DNA of 38,431 nucleotides from Lachnospiraceae bacterium (GTDB lineage Bacteria; Bacillota; Clostridia; Lachnospirales; Lachnospiraceae). Positions 17,458 to 26,404 of the stretch are shown one piece after another. The stretch is from NCBI GenBank assembly GCA_017520155.1, contig JAFXGR010000068.1:1-38431 (forward strand), in the 5' to 3' direction. The notes below the pieces were generated by a model, which searched no databases, had not been told where the DNA came from, and saw only the letters and a program-made list of their open reading frames with translations. The translations under genes were made by a program, and so were the position numbers. The first letter of the stretch is position 1. Each line of letters opens with the position of its first letter.

Positions 17458-17473
17458 GAAAACGATGCACTAG
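17458..17473 (+). repeat. Possible remnant of the MITE end
   Basis: GAAAACGATGCACTAG matches the right end of the MITE copy at 24011-24176 in 15 of 16 bases, including the terminal CACTAG. It lies between the ATPase stop codon and its terminator. It may be a footprint of the element or chance. Confidence 0.35.
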
Positions 17474-17476
17474 GGT

Positions 17477-17505
17477 AAAGAGGCTGATTTTAGCCTCTTT
17501 TTTTT
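17477..17505 (+). terminator. Rho-independent terminator of the ABC importer operon
   Basis: AAAGAGGCT (17477-17485) and AGCCTCTTT (17492-17500) pair perfectly around a 6-base loop, and the T run extends to 17505. Confidence 0.9.
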
Positions 17506-17637
17506 CGTTTTTTTATTACATTTTCTGATTTTTTTACACTCCTTACTGTTAGGATAGTAATTAGAAGGTAAGATATGGTATACTGTATAAGAAGTAATCT
17601 TTTTTATCTTAAAAAGAAACAACAGGAGGATAAAGAA

Positions 17638-17955
17638 ATGACCTATGAACAAATTGTAGAAGAAATGAGAAAACTCATTGCCAAAAAGGATGTATCTAAA
17701 GTTAAAGAACATTTAGCATACCAGTTTAACATTACGGGAGAAGGAGAAGGAATATTTTATCTGGAGGTAGAAGGGGGAAGAGCCCATGTAGAGCCTTATG
17801 AATATTATGATCGTCATGCCATTTTTGTTTGTGAGGCAGATGTTTTGTTTGATATTATTAACGGAGAATTAGATCCCATTAAAGCTTTTGAGATAAAAAA
17901 GCTGGAAGTAGGGGGAGATTTAACAAAGGCCTTAAAGTTAAAAGAGTTCATTTAA
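17638..17955 (+). CDS. SCP2 sterol-binding-like domain protein
   Basis: A 105-residue single-domain protein with the SCP2 pattern: N-terminal helix, then GEGEGIFYLEVEGGRAHVEP, then the hydrophobic pocket end (DVLFDIINGELDPIKAFEIKKLEVGGDLTKALKL in two runs). Bacterial SCP2 domains bind lipids or acyl-CoA. An upstream in-frame ATG at 17575 lacks a site; ATG 17638 has AGGAGGA. It opens the group of lipid- or acyl-related genes up to 22452. Confidence 0.8.
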   Translation: MTYEQIVEEMRKLIAKKDVSKVKEHLAYQFNITGEGEGIFYLEVEGGRAHVEPYEYYDRHAIFVCEADVLFDIINGELDPIKAFEIKKLEVGGDLTKALKLKEFI

Positions 17956-18046
17956 GTATTTAAGAGGAGGGAAATTGAGAAAGTAGCAGGTATAATCATT
18001 CCCTTAAGATAATACATTACCTTAGAAGAAGATAGGAAACAGTAAG

Positions 18047-18991
18047 ATGAGATTGGAAAAATTATTTGCAGGAGCAGCATTGGCAGCAGCAGCGGGAACC
18101 TATGGAGTCTCCCAATATTTTTTTAACAGAACAATGATTCGCTCTAATGCCAAAAGAGAAAAAACACAGAAAATGGCGGGAACCAATTGGGATGCCTATA
18201 TTCCCACTATTAGGGCGAGCAAAGAAAAATTAAAACAATATGCTCATGAAGATATTTTTATTACGTCACAGGATGGATTAAAACTTCATGGAACTTTTTT
18301 CCCCCTTGAAGGGTCTAAAAAGGTAGTCATTTGCTTTCATGGTTATACCAGTGAAGGATTAAATGATTATTCTACCCTGGCCTTATTTTACAGAAGTCAT
18401 GGGTTTAACCTGATGATTGTAGATGAAAGAGCTCATGGAAGAAGTGAAGGAACTTATATTGGATTTGGATGCCTGGACCGTAAGGATGCAGTTTTATGGA
18501 TTGAAGAGATGATTAAGTATTTGGGAGAGGAAGCAGAAATTTTACTTCATGGAGATTCCATGGGGGGAGCAACAGTATTAATGACTGCCGGCTTACTTCT
18601 GCCTTCACAGGTAAAAGCAATTGTATCAGACTGTGCCTTTACCAGTGCTTGGGAAGTTTTTCAGTCAGTACTGAAAAACAGCTATCATCTGCCTGCCTTT
18701 CCTATTCTTCATACAGCCAACGAAATGGTAAAAAAGAAGGCCGGATACGGCCTGAAGGATTGTAATGCTAAAGAAGAGGTGGCGAAAACAAAGCTTCCTA
18801 TTTTGTTTCTTCATGGTAAGGCAGATACTTTTGTTCCCTGCAGTATGGCACAGGAATTGTACCATGCATGTACAGGGCCAAAAAAACTGGTTCTTATAGA
18901 AGGAGCAGGTCACGTGGAATCCTGTTATCGGGATGCAACTGTCTTTGAAGGTGCAATAGAAGAGTTTATCTTTCCCTACTTTAGCAAGTAG
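18047..18991 (+). CDS. Membrane-anchored alpha/beta hydrolase
   Basis: 314 residues. An N-terminal hydrophobic segment (about residues 6-26) probably anchors it in the membrane. The hydrolase part has VVICFHGYTSEG (oxyanion region), the nucleophile elbow GDSMGG with Ser171, the acid in LHGKADTFVP and the base His in GAGHVES. Related proteins are serine esterases or lipases; the substrate is unknown. Its place between an SCP2-like protein and acyl-transfer genes suggests a lipid or acyl ester substrate, which is inference. Confidence 0.88.
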   Translation: MRLEKLFAGAALAAAAGTYGVSQYFFNRTMIRSNAKREKTQKMAGTNWDAYIPTIRASKEKLKQYAHEDIFITSQDGLKLHGTFFPLEGSKKVVICFHGYTSEGLNDYSTLALFYRSHGFNLMIVDERAHGRSEGTYIGFGCLDRKDAVLWIEEMIKYLGEEAEILLHGDSMGGATVLMTAGLLLPSQVKAIVSDCAFTSAWEVFQSVLKNSYHLPAFPILHTANEMVKKKAGYGLKDCNAKEEVAKTKLPILFLHGKADTFVPCSMAQELYHACTGPKKLVLIEGAGHVESCYRDATVFEGAIEEFIFPYFSK

Positions 18992-19058
18992 TTTTTAAAT
19001 TAAGAAAAAAGATTTACTGTGGTTTTAAGAACAAAAGAGAAAGGAAATATTAGAATAA

Positions 19059-20456
19059 ATGACAAAAGTAAAAAGAAAAGAATTTCCCTTAACATCGGCA
19101 CAAAAGCTTCATTATTACAGCATGATGTATTGTCCGAAAAAACAGGTTTTAAATATTGGAACATCAATGACCATTCAGGTAGAACTGGAACGTGAGCTGT
19201 TAAAATCATGTATTGAAGAGGCGGTTATGCGTCAGGAGTCTTTGAGAGTACAGTTTACGGAAGATAAGAAAGGAAATGTAGTCCAATATGTAACTGACCG
19301 TATAGCAGAAATTGAACATTTTGATTTTCGTCACTGGAAGGAAGAAGATGCACAGCAAAAAATGACAGAGTGGACCAGTACCCCTTTTGAGTTGTACGAT
19401 ACACCCATGTATCAGATTGTGATGATTCAAATGCCGGACTTTTACAACGGGATTTATGTGAAAGTAAATCATTTGGTAATGGATGCCCAGTCTCTTATTG
19501 TATTCTTCAAGGATATTATTGAGCTTTACAGCAGTAAGGTTTATGAAAATGTACCTGTACCAAAGGAAATGTCTTCCTATCTTGCCCAGCTGGAAAAAGA
19601 TTTAGCCTATGAAGCAGGAAATAAGGCAAGTCAAAAAGACCGTGAATTTTTTGAAAAAATTATAACGGAATCAGAGCCTGTATTTACGGATATTTATGGA
19701 AAAGGAAAACTTCAGGCGGAAAGAGAGAAAAATAATGATCCTTCTCAGAGAGCTTGTGTAAATACTTCAGATAATGTAGATGCTAATTTGGTTAACTTCC
19801 GTTTGGAACCGGAGGCAGCAGCAAAAATGCTTAAGTTTTGTGAAGAACATCGTGTATCTATGACCTGCCTTTTATTAATGGGGCTTAGAACCTATTTGCA
19901 AAAGGAAAATGATGAGGAGGATATTTCCGTATCCACCACCATTGCCAGAAGAGCTACCTTACTGGAAAAACGTTGCGGAGGAACCAGAATCCACAGCTTC
20001 CCCTTCCGTACCATAGTGGCAAAAGAGGACAGCTTTTTAGAGGGAATTTTTAAAATACGCGATATGCAGAATCAATATTTCCGTCATGCCAGCTACAGTC
20101 CGTCGGAATATTATGCATTTAGAAGAAATTATTATCAGCTGGAACCGGGCCAGACTTATGAAGGCTTGGCATTGACCTATCAGCCGTTAACCATGCGTTA
20201 TGAGGGACCCGGACTGGAAGAACTGGGAGATATTGATTATAAGGTAAAACGTTATACGAACGGAGCCTGTGCCCATACCTTGTATCTTACGGTAGGTCAT
20301 ACACCGGACGGCGGTTTGGATTTTTGTTTTGAGCACCAGACGGGAGTGGTAACTTTTGAAAAATTACAGCAGGTTTATTATTACTTATGCAGAATTATGT
20401 TTTACGGAATGGAAGATCCAAACAGAACCGTAGGAGAAGTTATAGAATGGGCGTAA
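19059..20456 (+). CDS. Stand-alone condensation-domain protein
   Basis: 465 residues, one condensation domain of the CoA-dependent acyltransferase fold. The start has FPLTSAQKLHYY, and the active-site motif appears as NHLVMDAQS: His138 and Asp142 of HHxxxDG are kept, the first His is Asn and the Gly is Ala. Such free-standing domains join an acyl group on a carrier protein to an amine or alcohol. A carrier protein gene and an acyl-AMP ligase follow, so the three probably act together: ligase activates, carrier holds, this enzyme transfers. The product is unknown. Confidence 0.8.
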   Translation: MTKVKRKEFPLTSAQKLHYYSMMYCPKKQVLNIGTSMTIQVELERELLKSCIEEAVMRQESLRVQFTEDKKGNVVQYVTDRIAEIEHFDFRHWKEEDAQQKMTEWTSTPFELYDTPMYQIVMIQMPDFYNGIYVKVNHLVMDAQSLIVFFKDIIELYSSKVYENVPVPKEMSSYLAQLEKDLAYEAGNKASQKDREFFEKIITESEPVFTDIYGKGKLQAEREKNNDPSQRACVNTSDNVDANLVNFRLEPEAAAKMLKFCEEHRVSMTCLLLMGLRTYLQKENDEEDISVSTTIARRATLLEKRCGGTRIHSFPFRTIVAKEDSFLEGIFKIRDMQNQYFRHASYSPSEYYAFRRNYYQLEPGQTYEGLALTYQPLTMRYEGPGLEELGDIDYKVKRYTNGACAHTLYLTVGHTPDGGLDFCFEHQTGVVTFEKLQQVYYYLCRIMFYGMEDPNRTVGEVIEWA

Positions 20457-20572
20457 TCATTCGTGATTTTCATAATGACGAGGCAAAAATTCATTTTTAA
20501 ATTGCGTTCAGAGATGAGGGTTCTGTCTGTAAAAAATTGGACTAATTATATTAAGATAAAAAGGAGATTGTT

Positions 20573-20803
20573 ATGTTTGAAGAGTTAAAAGAAATCATTT
20601 GTCAGTATGTAGAGGTTCCGGAAGATAAAATTACGGAAGATTCCCGCTTTATGGAGGATCTTGGATTTAATTCCTATGACTTTATGAGTCTGGTGGGAGA
20701 GGTGGAAGAACGCTACGATATTGAAGTGGAAGAAAGAGAAGTAATTCAGATTAAAACAGTTAAGGATGCTATGGAATATATCTCTTCTTTAATAGAAGAA
20801 TAA
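20573..20803 (+). CDS. Second acyl/peptidyl carrier protein
   Basis: 76 acidic residues in the carrier fold, with the attachment motif LGFNSYDFMSL (Ser34). The motif differs from the DSL of the fatty acid ACP at 4703: DS is replaced by NS and L by Y, and the following helix has FMSLVGEVEERYDIE, as in carriers of specialised pathways. It has AAAAGGAG before the ATG. It is the probable substrate carrier for the neighbouring ligase and condensation-domain protein. Confidence 0.88.
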   Translation: MFEELKEIICQYVEVPEDKITEDSRFMEDLGFNSYDFMSLVGEVEERYDIEVEEREVIQIKTVKDAMEYISSLIEE

Positions 20804-20889
20804 GTAACAGGAAGTGATAAGACTGAATTGTTGCTAAAATAGGGATAAGATTGAGAGTCTCATGACGTTTTAAATGAAGATGAAAATAG

Positions 20890-20914
20890 TTTTTTGCAAG
20901 AAGGCTGCAAAAAA
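20890..20914 (+). promoter_or_regulatory. Inverted repeat before the acyl-AMP ligase
   Basis: TTTTTTGCA (20890-20898) pairs with TGCAAAAAA (20906-20914) around 7 bases, 30 bases before the ligase start. It could be an operator or an RNA stem; there is no T run after it on the coding strand, so it is unlikely to be a forward terminator. Confidence 0.35.
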
Positions 20915-20943
20915 GTATAGGAACAAAAGAAAGGGAGAATTTA

Positions 20944-22452
20944 ATGTCAATAATAACATTACGGGATATTGTAGACTACAGTGCCTCTGCTTACGGCACA
21001 GCAACGGCTTATCGTTACAAAGAAAAAAAACAGCTTATAGATAAAAGCTTTTTGGATGTAAAGAAGGATTCCATGGCTATTAGCCGAATGGTAAAAGATT
21101 TGGGACTGGAGGAAAAGCATATAGCCCTTCTTGGTCCTACTTCCTATTCCTGGATTGTCAGCTTTTTTGGAATTACCTCAAGTAAAAGTGTGGCGGTACC
21201 CTTGGATGTACAATTACCCGGGGAAGCTCTGTGTGAGCTGTTGGATCGTGCAGATGTGGAGATGCTGATTTTTGATGAGCTGCGAAGAGATGTTTATGAG
21301 ATGGCTGCTAAGAAGTGTCCAAAGCTTCGTTATTTTGTTTCTATGCAGCAGCAGGAGCACGAGGAAAAGGTTTTGTCCTGGGAAAAAGAGGTAGAGGCTT
21401 ATCAGGGAGAATATGAAACAAAGCCACAGGAGAAAGATCTTTGTACCATTCTTTTTACTTCCGGTACTACAGGCAAAAGTAAAGGGGTAATGCTGACCCA
21501 TGAAAACTTAACCCAAAATGCCATGAGTATAGGACTTAAGCTTGAGCCGGGAACAGTATCCATGACCGTGCTTCCCATCAATCATGTATATTGTCTTACT
21601 ATGGATATTATTAAGGGATTGGAACTGGGAGTATGCTGCTGTATTAATGATTCTATTATGAGAGTGGCAAAAAATATGAAGCTGTTTCAACCGGAAATTA
21701 TGCTTTTAGTTCCTTTGGTAATTGAATCTATTTATGCAAAGCTTAAGGGAGCAGGAGAATTACTTCCCAAAAAGCTGATTGCCAAGCAAGCCTTCGGAGG
21801 CAATCTGAAATTAATCTGCAGTGGTGGTGCTTATCTTAATCCCGATTACGTAGAAAAATTTAAAGAATACGGAATTACTATTTTACAGGGATATGGAATG
21901 ACAGAATGTGCTCCGGTAATCAGTACCAATCTGCTGGAAGATAACAGAAATGGCTCTGTAGGTAAATTGATTGCCAACTGTGAAGGTAAGGTTGTAGATG
22001 AGGAAATCTGGGTTAGAGGAAGCAGTGTAATGAAGGGATATTATAAGATGCCGGAAGAAACTGCCCAGACCTTAGAAGACGGCTGGTTAAAAACAGGAGA
22101 TTTAGGCTACATTGATGAGGATAATTATGTGTATATTACCGGAAGAAAGAAAAATCTGATTATCCTTGCAAACGGAGAAAATGTTTCACCGGAAGAAATT
22201 GAAAATGAAATCAGTAAGGCAGACCTGGTAAAAGAAATTGTAGTAAGAGAAGCTGAAGGAAAAATTCAGGCAGAAATATTCCCGGACCTTGAATATGCAA
22301 AAAAGAAGAGGATTAAGGAATTAGAGTCTGCTTTGCAGGAAATTATAGATAAATATAACAGTACTGCACCGGTGTATAAGCGAGTGCTGGATCTTAAACT
22401 TCGTGAAGTTGAGTTTGAAAAAAATACTTCCCGTAAGATTAAAAGAACTTAG
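20944..22452 (+). CDS. Acyl-AMP ligase (AMP-binding enzyme)
   Basis: 502-residue ANL-superfamily enzyme that activates a carboxylic acid with ATP. Motifs in order: LFTSGTTGKSKGVMLTH (phosphate loop), QGYGMTECAPVIS, TGDLGYIDEDNYVYITGRKKN, and the catalytic Lys in the C-terminal subdomain EKNTSRKIKR. The overall look is of long-chain acyl-CoA synthetases or fatty acyl-AMP ligases. With a dedicated carrier protein just upstream it probably loads an acyl group on that carrier rather than on CoA, but this is inference. Confidence 0.88.
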   Translation: MSIITLRDIVDYSASAYGTATAYRYKEKKQLIDKSFLDVKKDSMAISRMVKDLGLEEKHIALLGPTSYSWIVSFFGITSSKSVAVPLDVQLPGEALCELLDRADVEMLIFDELRRDVYEMAAKKCPKLRYFVSMQQQEHEEKVLSWEKEVEAYQGEYETKPQEKDLCTILFTSGTTGKSKGVMLTHENLTQNAMSIGLKLEPGTVSMTVLPINHVYCLTMDIIKGLELGVCCCINDSIMRVAKNMKLFQPEIMLLVPLVIESIYAKLKGAGELLPKKLIAKQAFGGNLKLICSGGAYLNPDYVEKFKEYGITILQGYGMTECAPVISTNLLEDNRNGSVGKLIANCEGKVVDEEIWVRGSSVMKGYYKMPEETAQTLEDGWLKTGDLGYIDEDNYVYITGRKKNLIILANGENVSPEEIENEISKADLVKEIVVREAEGKIQAEIFPDLEYAKKKRIKELESALQEIIDKYNSTAPVYKRVLDLKLREVEFEKNTSRKIKRT

Positions 22453-22560
22453 TATAATATTTTTAAATTTATTGTATTATAGGACGAGGTATTTTCAACA
22501 GAAAGTATTAAAAATTTTTAGCATAGTCTGTTAATTTAAATTTTTAATTTTACAGGAAAA

Positions 22561-22600
22561 AAATAGCCCTAAGACTCTGCCAGAGCCTTAGGGCTAAATT
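22561..22600. terminator. Bidirectional terminator between convergent genes
   Basis: TAGCCCTAAG (22564-22573) pairs with CTTAGGGCTA (22587-22596), with an inner CTCT/AGAG stem in the loop. A-rich sequence before and T-rich sequence after it allow it to serve both the ligase transcript and the convergent GGDEF gene. Confidence 0.8.
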
Positions 22601-22605
22601 TATAA

Positions 22606-24000
22606 TTAATGGTTTCTGCGGTCCAATCCTTTTTGCTTATAATAAAGACTTTTGTCCTCATACATTCTCTGTTCTGCTGTTCTCATAAGCTGTTCTACGC
22701 TGGTATTGGATAATAAGGGAGTATATTCCATTCCTATTGCTAAAGTAATAGATTTTTTCTCAAGTAAATCCTTCAGTATAACAATTTTTTCTTGTAATTC
22801 TTCTTGGGAGATATTCTGACATAACATTAATAATTCGTCCCCGCCGATTCTAAATAAAGACTCTGGGGAAAAGACCTGCTTTAGACAATGACAGGTGTTC
22901 ATAATCAGCTTATCTCCGGCACTATGTCCATAATGGTCGTTGGTATATTTTAAACCGGTGATATCACAGTATAATACCCCCATACTTTTTGTGGGATCTA
23001 CAGAAGAGATATACTTCTTCATGGCAAGACGATTACCCAGCAGGGTAAAGGAATCTTTATGACTAAGGTCATGGAGCTCTCTTACCAGTCTCCGGCGTTT
23101 CATGGCAGAGGTAAAAAAATGACCTACAATATTTAATAGATTATAAGTGTATTCTAACTCATTAACAGGAGGATTATCTACTCCGTAAAAGCCAATAATA
23201 GAACCATCTAGGAAGATAGGAACCACCACAATAGAGTGAATTCCCTGAGGAGCCAGAACCTGATACTGTTTTGGATCCAATTCCTTAATATCTTCAATAT
23301 TGGAAATAGAAACATGATTCCCGTTTTTAAAATTTTTATACCAAATATCACAAACCTCAGGAGGAAGATTTTGTAAATTATGAATCTGAGGTTCAATACC
23401 TGAGGCTACCCATTCATAGGTATTATCATCACCCCCAAATTCGTTTTTCTCAAAAATGTAGGCTCTGTCTCCCTTAAGTGCCTTTCCCAGGTATTCTAGA
23501 AAATAGTTAATGGATTCATCGGGAGTGGAAGCTTCCAGTGCCTGACGAACTCCTTCATTAGCTACCTTTTCCAAATCCTGATAATTTTGAACAGCTGCAT
23601 AAATCTTTTCACTGTCACTGATATCTACGGCAATTTCCAGACGATATCGCTTTTGATCAAGACAAATCATGGTATCCTTAAGCATATAATGACGTTTGAT
23701 AACAGGATTGTATATTTTCCATTCTGTATATTTTAAGGGAATCAGCTCCTCGTTGGTACAAAAGGAGCAAGGGCTGGAACTATTCTGTAAAACATCGTAA
23801 CATTTTAAGCCCTTTAATTCTTCCAGACTATTAAAACCATATTTTTCTAAGCCTGTTTTGTTCAGATAAATTAATTCATTGGTATCCATGTCTGTCATAT
23901 ATACCAATTCATTGAGGTGATAAAAAAGTGCCTGTATGCTTTGGATATGACAGGGAAGATGAAGAAATTCCGGGGAGGAGGTAAGTTGTTCTTTTTCCAT
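22606..24000 (-). CDS. PAS-GAF-GGDEF diguanylate cyclase
   Basis: 464 residues. An N-terminal PAS domain (about 20-130) includes a Cys-rich segment CYDVLQNSSSPCSFCTNEEL split over two runs, seen in many clostridial cyclases and possibly redox- or metal-sensing. A GAF-like domain (about 140-300) and a GGDEF domain (about 310-464) follow. The active-site motif reads RIGGDELLML, with Phe replaced by Leu; the catalytic Asp-Glu are kept, so c-di-GMP synthesis is plausible. The start codon is only 10 bases from a MITE, whose terminal AG forms part of the ribosome binding site AGGGAGA. Confidence 0.9.
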   Translation of the reverse strand: MEKEQLTSSPEFLHLPCHIQSIQALFYHLNELVYMTDMDTNELIYLNKTGLEKYGFNSLEELKGLKCYDVLQNSSSPCSFCTNEELIPLKYTEWKIYNPVIKRHYMLKDTMICLDQKRYRLEIAVDISDSEKIYAAVQNYQDLEKVANEGVRQALEASTPDESINYFLEYLGKALKGDRAYIFEKNEFGGDDNTYEWVASGIEPQIHNLQNLPPEVCDIWYKNFKNGNHVSISNIEDIKELDPKQYQVLAPQGIHSIVVVPIFLDGSIIGFYGVDNPPVNELEYTYNLLNIVGHFFTSAMKRRRLVRELHDLSHKDSFTLLGNRLAMKKYISSVDPTKSMGVLYCDITGLKYTNDHYGHSAGDKLIMNTCHCLKQVFSPESLFRIGGDELLMLCQNISQEELQEKIVILKDLLEKKSITLAIGMEYTPLLSNTSVEQLMRTAEQRMYEDKSLYYKQKGLDRRNH

Positions 24001-24010
24001 GGTGTTCTCC

Positions 24011-24176
24011 CTAGTGCAACGGTTTTAAATTAACTATACCATATCATATGCCTATTTTTCGGATAGCAAAGATTCAAAAAGCCTCAGCGTAGCCCGCTAA
24101 GCCTGCGTTTTTTAATTTCACTCTCAGAAAAATATTCTATGTGAATGATATAGCTATTTAGAAAACGATACACTAG
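24011..24176. mobile_element. MITE copy 1 (166 bp, CTAG ends)
   Basis: A non-coding element repeated at 30491-30657 with roughly 90% identity over its whole length. Both copies begin CTAGTGCAACGG and end with CACTAG; the ends form imperfect inverted repeats of about 32 bases. The centre holds a GC-rich stem around GCGTAGCCCGCTA next to an A run and a T run. CTAG ends with TA as the probable duplicated target suggest mobilisation by an IS630/Tc1-mariner type transposase, none of which is in the window. It sits directly before the GGDEF gene. Confidence 0.85.
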
Positions 24177-24411
24177 TTTATGCAAAATATGTTGATTGTT
24201 TCTAAAATGTTTCGTTTCATTATAACATTCTTCCAACGTTTTTTCTATACTGTTTTTTACCGTATATAAGTACCTTGAAACAGAAGAAAAGGAAAAAAAT
24301 ATTGCATTAATTCCACTTTACTTTAAAATATAGAGGAAGTTAAGATATGTATAGAGTGCAAAAAGATAGGTATATATATAGGAATAAAGACAAGAGAAAC
24401 GAGGAAACAAC
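24177..24411. other. Intergenic region between MITE and ABC-F gene
   Basis: AT-rich with no open frame of note. It must carry the ABC-F promoter; a weak candidate is TTGAAA (24275-24280) with AATATT (24298-24303) at 17 bases. A leader of about 100 bases would follow; no leader peptide or attenuator could be recognised. Confidence 0.3.
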
Positions 24412-26271
24412 ATGAATTTGATTAACATAGAGAATTTGACAAAGTCTTATACGGAAAGAAAGCTGTTTAACGGTGCATCCTTTTCCTTACAGGAAGGAGA
24501 GAAGGTAGGGATCATTGGGATTAACGGAACGGGAAAGACTACTTTGTTAAAAATGATTATTGGAGAGGAAGAAACAGACGAAGGAATGGTTACCATTGCT
24601 AAACATGTGGTAATTCGTTATCTGCCCCAGCATCCGGAATTTTCACCGGATAAAAGCAGCCTGGATTGTGTACTGGAAGGAAATGTGACGGAGGAAAACC
24701 GCTGGTCCATAGAAAGTGAAGCCAAGGCAATGATGACACGCCTTGGGATTAAAGATTTTATGCAGCCTGCAGGGCAGTTATCAGGCGGACAGAGAAAAAG
24801 GCTTGCACTGATTTCTGTACTCCTGTCTTCCGCAGATATTCTTTTACTGGATGAGCCCACAAACCATTTGGATAACGAAATGGCAGACTGGTTGGAAGAG
24901 TATCTGAAAAAGTGGAGAGGAGCACTTATTATGGTTACCCATGACCGCTACTTTTTGGATAGTGTGACAAACCGGATTATTGAAATTGATAAAGGGCTGA
25001 TTTATAGTTACCAGACTAATTATTCGGGGTACTTGGAATTAAAAATGGCGCGGCAGGAAAGGGAAATGTCAAGTGAAAGAAAGCGCCAGTCCATACTTCG
25101 TGTAGAGTTGGAATGGATACAAAGAGGCGCCAGAGCTCGATCCACAAAACAAAAAGCACATATACAGCGTTATGAGAAGTTAAGAGACCAACAGGCACCG
25201 GTGCAGGATTCACAGGTGGAGTTAAGTTCCATTTCAACAAGACTTGGTAAAACCACAGTTGAGCTGGAACATATTCATAAGTCCTATGGAGAGAAAAAAC
25301 TGATAGATGATTTTTCTTATATTTTTTTAAAGGGAGACAGAGTAGGCTTTATTGGACCAAACGGTTGTGGAAAATCTACCCTAATGAAAATCATTGCAGG
25401 GCTGATACCACCGGATTCAGGACAGGTGATCATTGGTCAGACGGTTAAAATGGGGTACTATGCACAGGAAATCGCTTCACAAAAGAAAGAGCAGGAAAAG
25501 GAAGTTGATTTATCTTACATGGACCCAAAGCAAAGGGTTATTGATTATGTAAAAGATACTGCAGAATATATACAGACAGTGGATGGGGCTATTTCTGCTT
25601 CTGCCATGTTGGAGAAATTTTTATTTCCACCGGAAAAACAATACAGTCCCATTGGAAAATTATCCGGAGGGGAAAAGAAGAGATTAAATCTCCTTCGTGT
25701 ATTGGCCACGTCCCCAAATTATCTTTTGCTGGATGAGCCTACCAATAATTTAGATATTGCTACGTTGACAATTTTGGAGGACTATCTGGATCGTTATGAG
25801 GGTATCGTTGTTACGGTATCCCATGACCGGTATTTCCTTGACAGAACCATGAAACGGATCTTTGCCTTTGAGGGAGAGGGAAAACTGAAACAATATGAGG
25901 GTGGTTATACCGATTATTCCTTGAAAAAATTAGTGATGAAGGAAGAGACTGAGGCAGAGCAGGTTAAGAAAACCGGCAATATATCCAAGATAAATACAAA
26001 GGAGTCACAAAAAGGGCAACGTCCTCGTGGTCCCAAAAAACTTAAATTTACTTTTCAGGAACAAAAGGATTATGAAAAAATTGAAGGTGAGATAGCTGAA
26101 CTGGAAGAAAAAATAGAAAATCTGGAAAGAGAAATGGCTGCAGTATCAACAGACTTTGTAAAACTAAATGAGATCATGGCTGATAAAGAATCCACAGAGC
26201 ATTTACTGGAAGAGAAGATGGATAGGTGGATGTACTTGGAAGAATTAGCCGCAAGAATTGCCAAGCAGTAG
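24412..26271 (+). CDS. ABC-F family ATPase, Uup/YfmR type
   Basis: 619 residues with two ATP-binding cassettes and no membrane segment, the plan of ABC-F proteins that act on the ribosome. Domain 1: GINGTGKTT, LSGGQRKRLAL, LLLDEPTNHLD. Linker with WIQRGARARSTKQKAH, typical of Uup. Domain 2: GPNGCGKST, LSGGEKKRLNL, LLLDEPTNNLD. A C-terminal coiled coil (about 545-619) ending in MDRWMYLEELAARI also fits Uup/YfmR. A translation-factor or housekeeping role is more likely than antibiotic resistance. The start has GAGGAAACAAC upstream. Confidence 0.9.
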   Translation: MNLINIENLTKSYTERKLFNGASFSLQEGEKVGIIGINGTGKTTLLKMIIGEEETDEGMVTIAKHVVIRYLPQHPEFSPDKSSLDCVLEGNVTEENRWSIESEAKAMMTRLGIKDFMQPAGQLSGGQRKRLALISVLLSSADILLLDEPTNHLDNEMADWLEEYLKKWRGALIMVTHDRYFLDSVTNRIIEIDKGLIYSYQTNYSGYLELKMARQEREMSSERKRQSILRVELEWIQRGARARSTKQKAHIQRYEKLRDQQAPVQDSQVELSSISTRLGKTTVELEHIHKSYGEKKLIDDFSYIFLKGDRVGFIGPNGCGKSTLMKIIAGLIPPDSGQVIIGQTVKMGYYAQEIASQKKEQEKEVDLSYMDPKQRVIDYVKDTAEYIQTVDGAISASAMLEKFLFPPEKQYSPIGKLSGGEKKRLNLLRVLATSPNYLLLDEPTNNLDIATLTILEDYLDRYEGIVVTVSHDRYFLDRTMKRIFAFEGEGKLKQYEGGYTDYSLKKLVMKEETEAEQVKKTGNISKINTKESQKGQRPRGPKKLKFTFQEQKDYEKIEGEIAELEEKIENLEREMAAVSTDFVKLNEIMADKESTEHLLEEKMDRWMYLEELAARIAKQ

Positions 26272-26280
26272 TGAGTGGAG

Positions 26281-26314
26281 AAAGTAACCAACGTAAAAAG
26301 TGGTTACTTTTTTT
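26281..26314 (+). terminator. Rho-independent terminator after the ABC-F gene
   Basis: AAAGTAACCA (26281-26290) and TGGTTACTTT (26301-26310) pair perfectly around a 10-base loop, followed by four more T. Confidence 0.9.
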
Positions 26315-26382
26315 GTGCTAAAAATGGGCAAGGGGAGAGAAACAGACTAGCTGGATGTGGGAGTTTTGTTTAAAAGAAAAAC

Positions 26383-26396
26383 AGAACAAATGTTCT
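26383..26396. promoter_or_regulatory. LexA (SOS) box-like palindrome
   Basis: AGAACAAATGTTCT contains the GAAC-N4-GTTC core of the Gram-positive LexA/DinR box in a perfect 6+2+6 palindrome. It lies 8 bases before the -35 of the next promoter. If bound by LexA, the downstream gene would be induced by DNA damage. Confidence 0.5.
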
Positions 26397-26404
26397 AAAA
26401 TATA

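Noticed and set aside
24412-26271. Antibiotic resistance ABC-F (Vga/Msr/Lsa type)
   Set aside because: The linker and the C-terminal coiled coil match Uup/YfmR housekeeping ABC-F proteins, and no attenuator leader was recognised.
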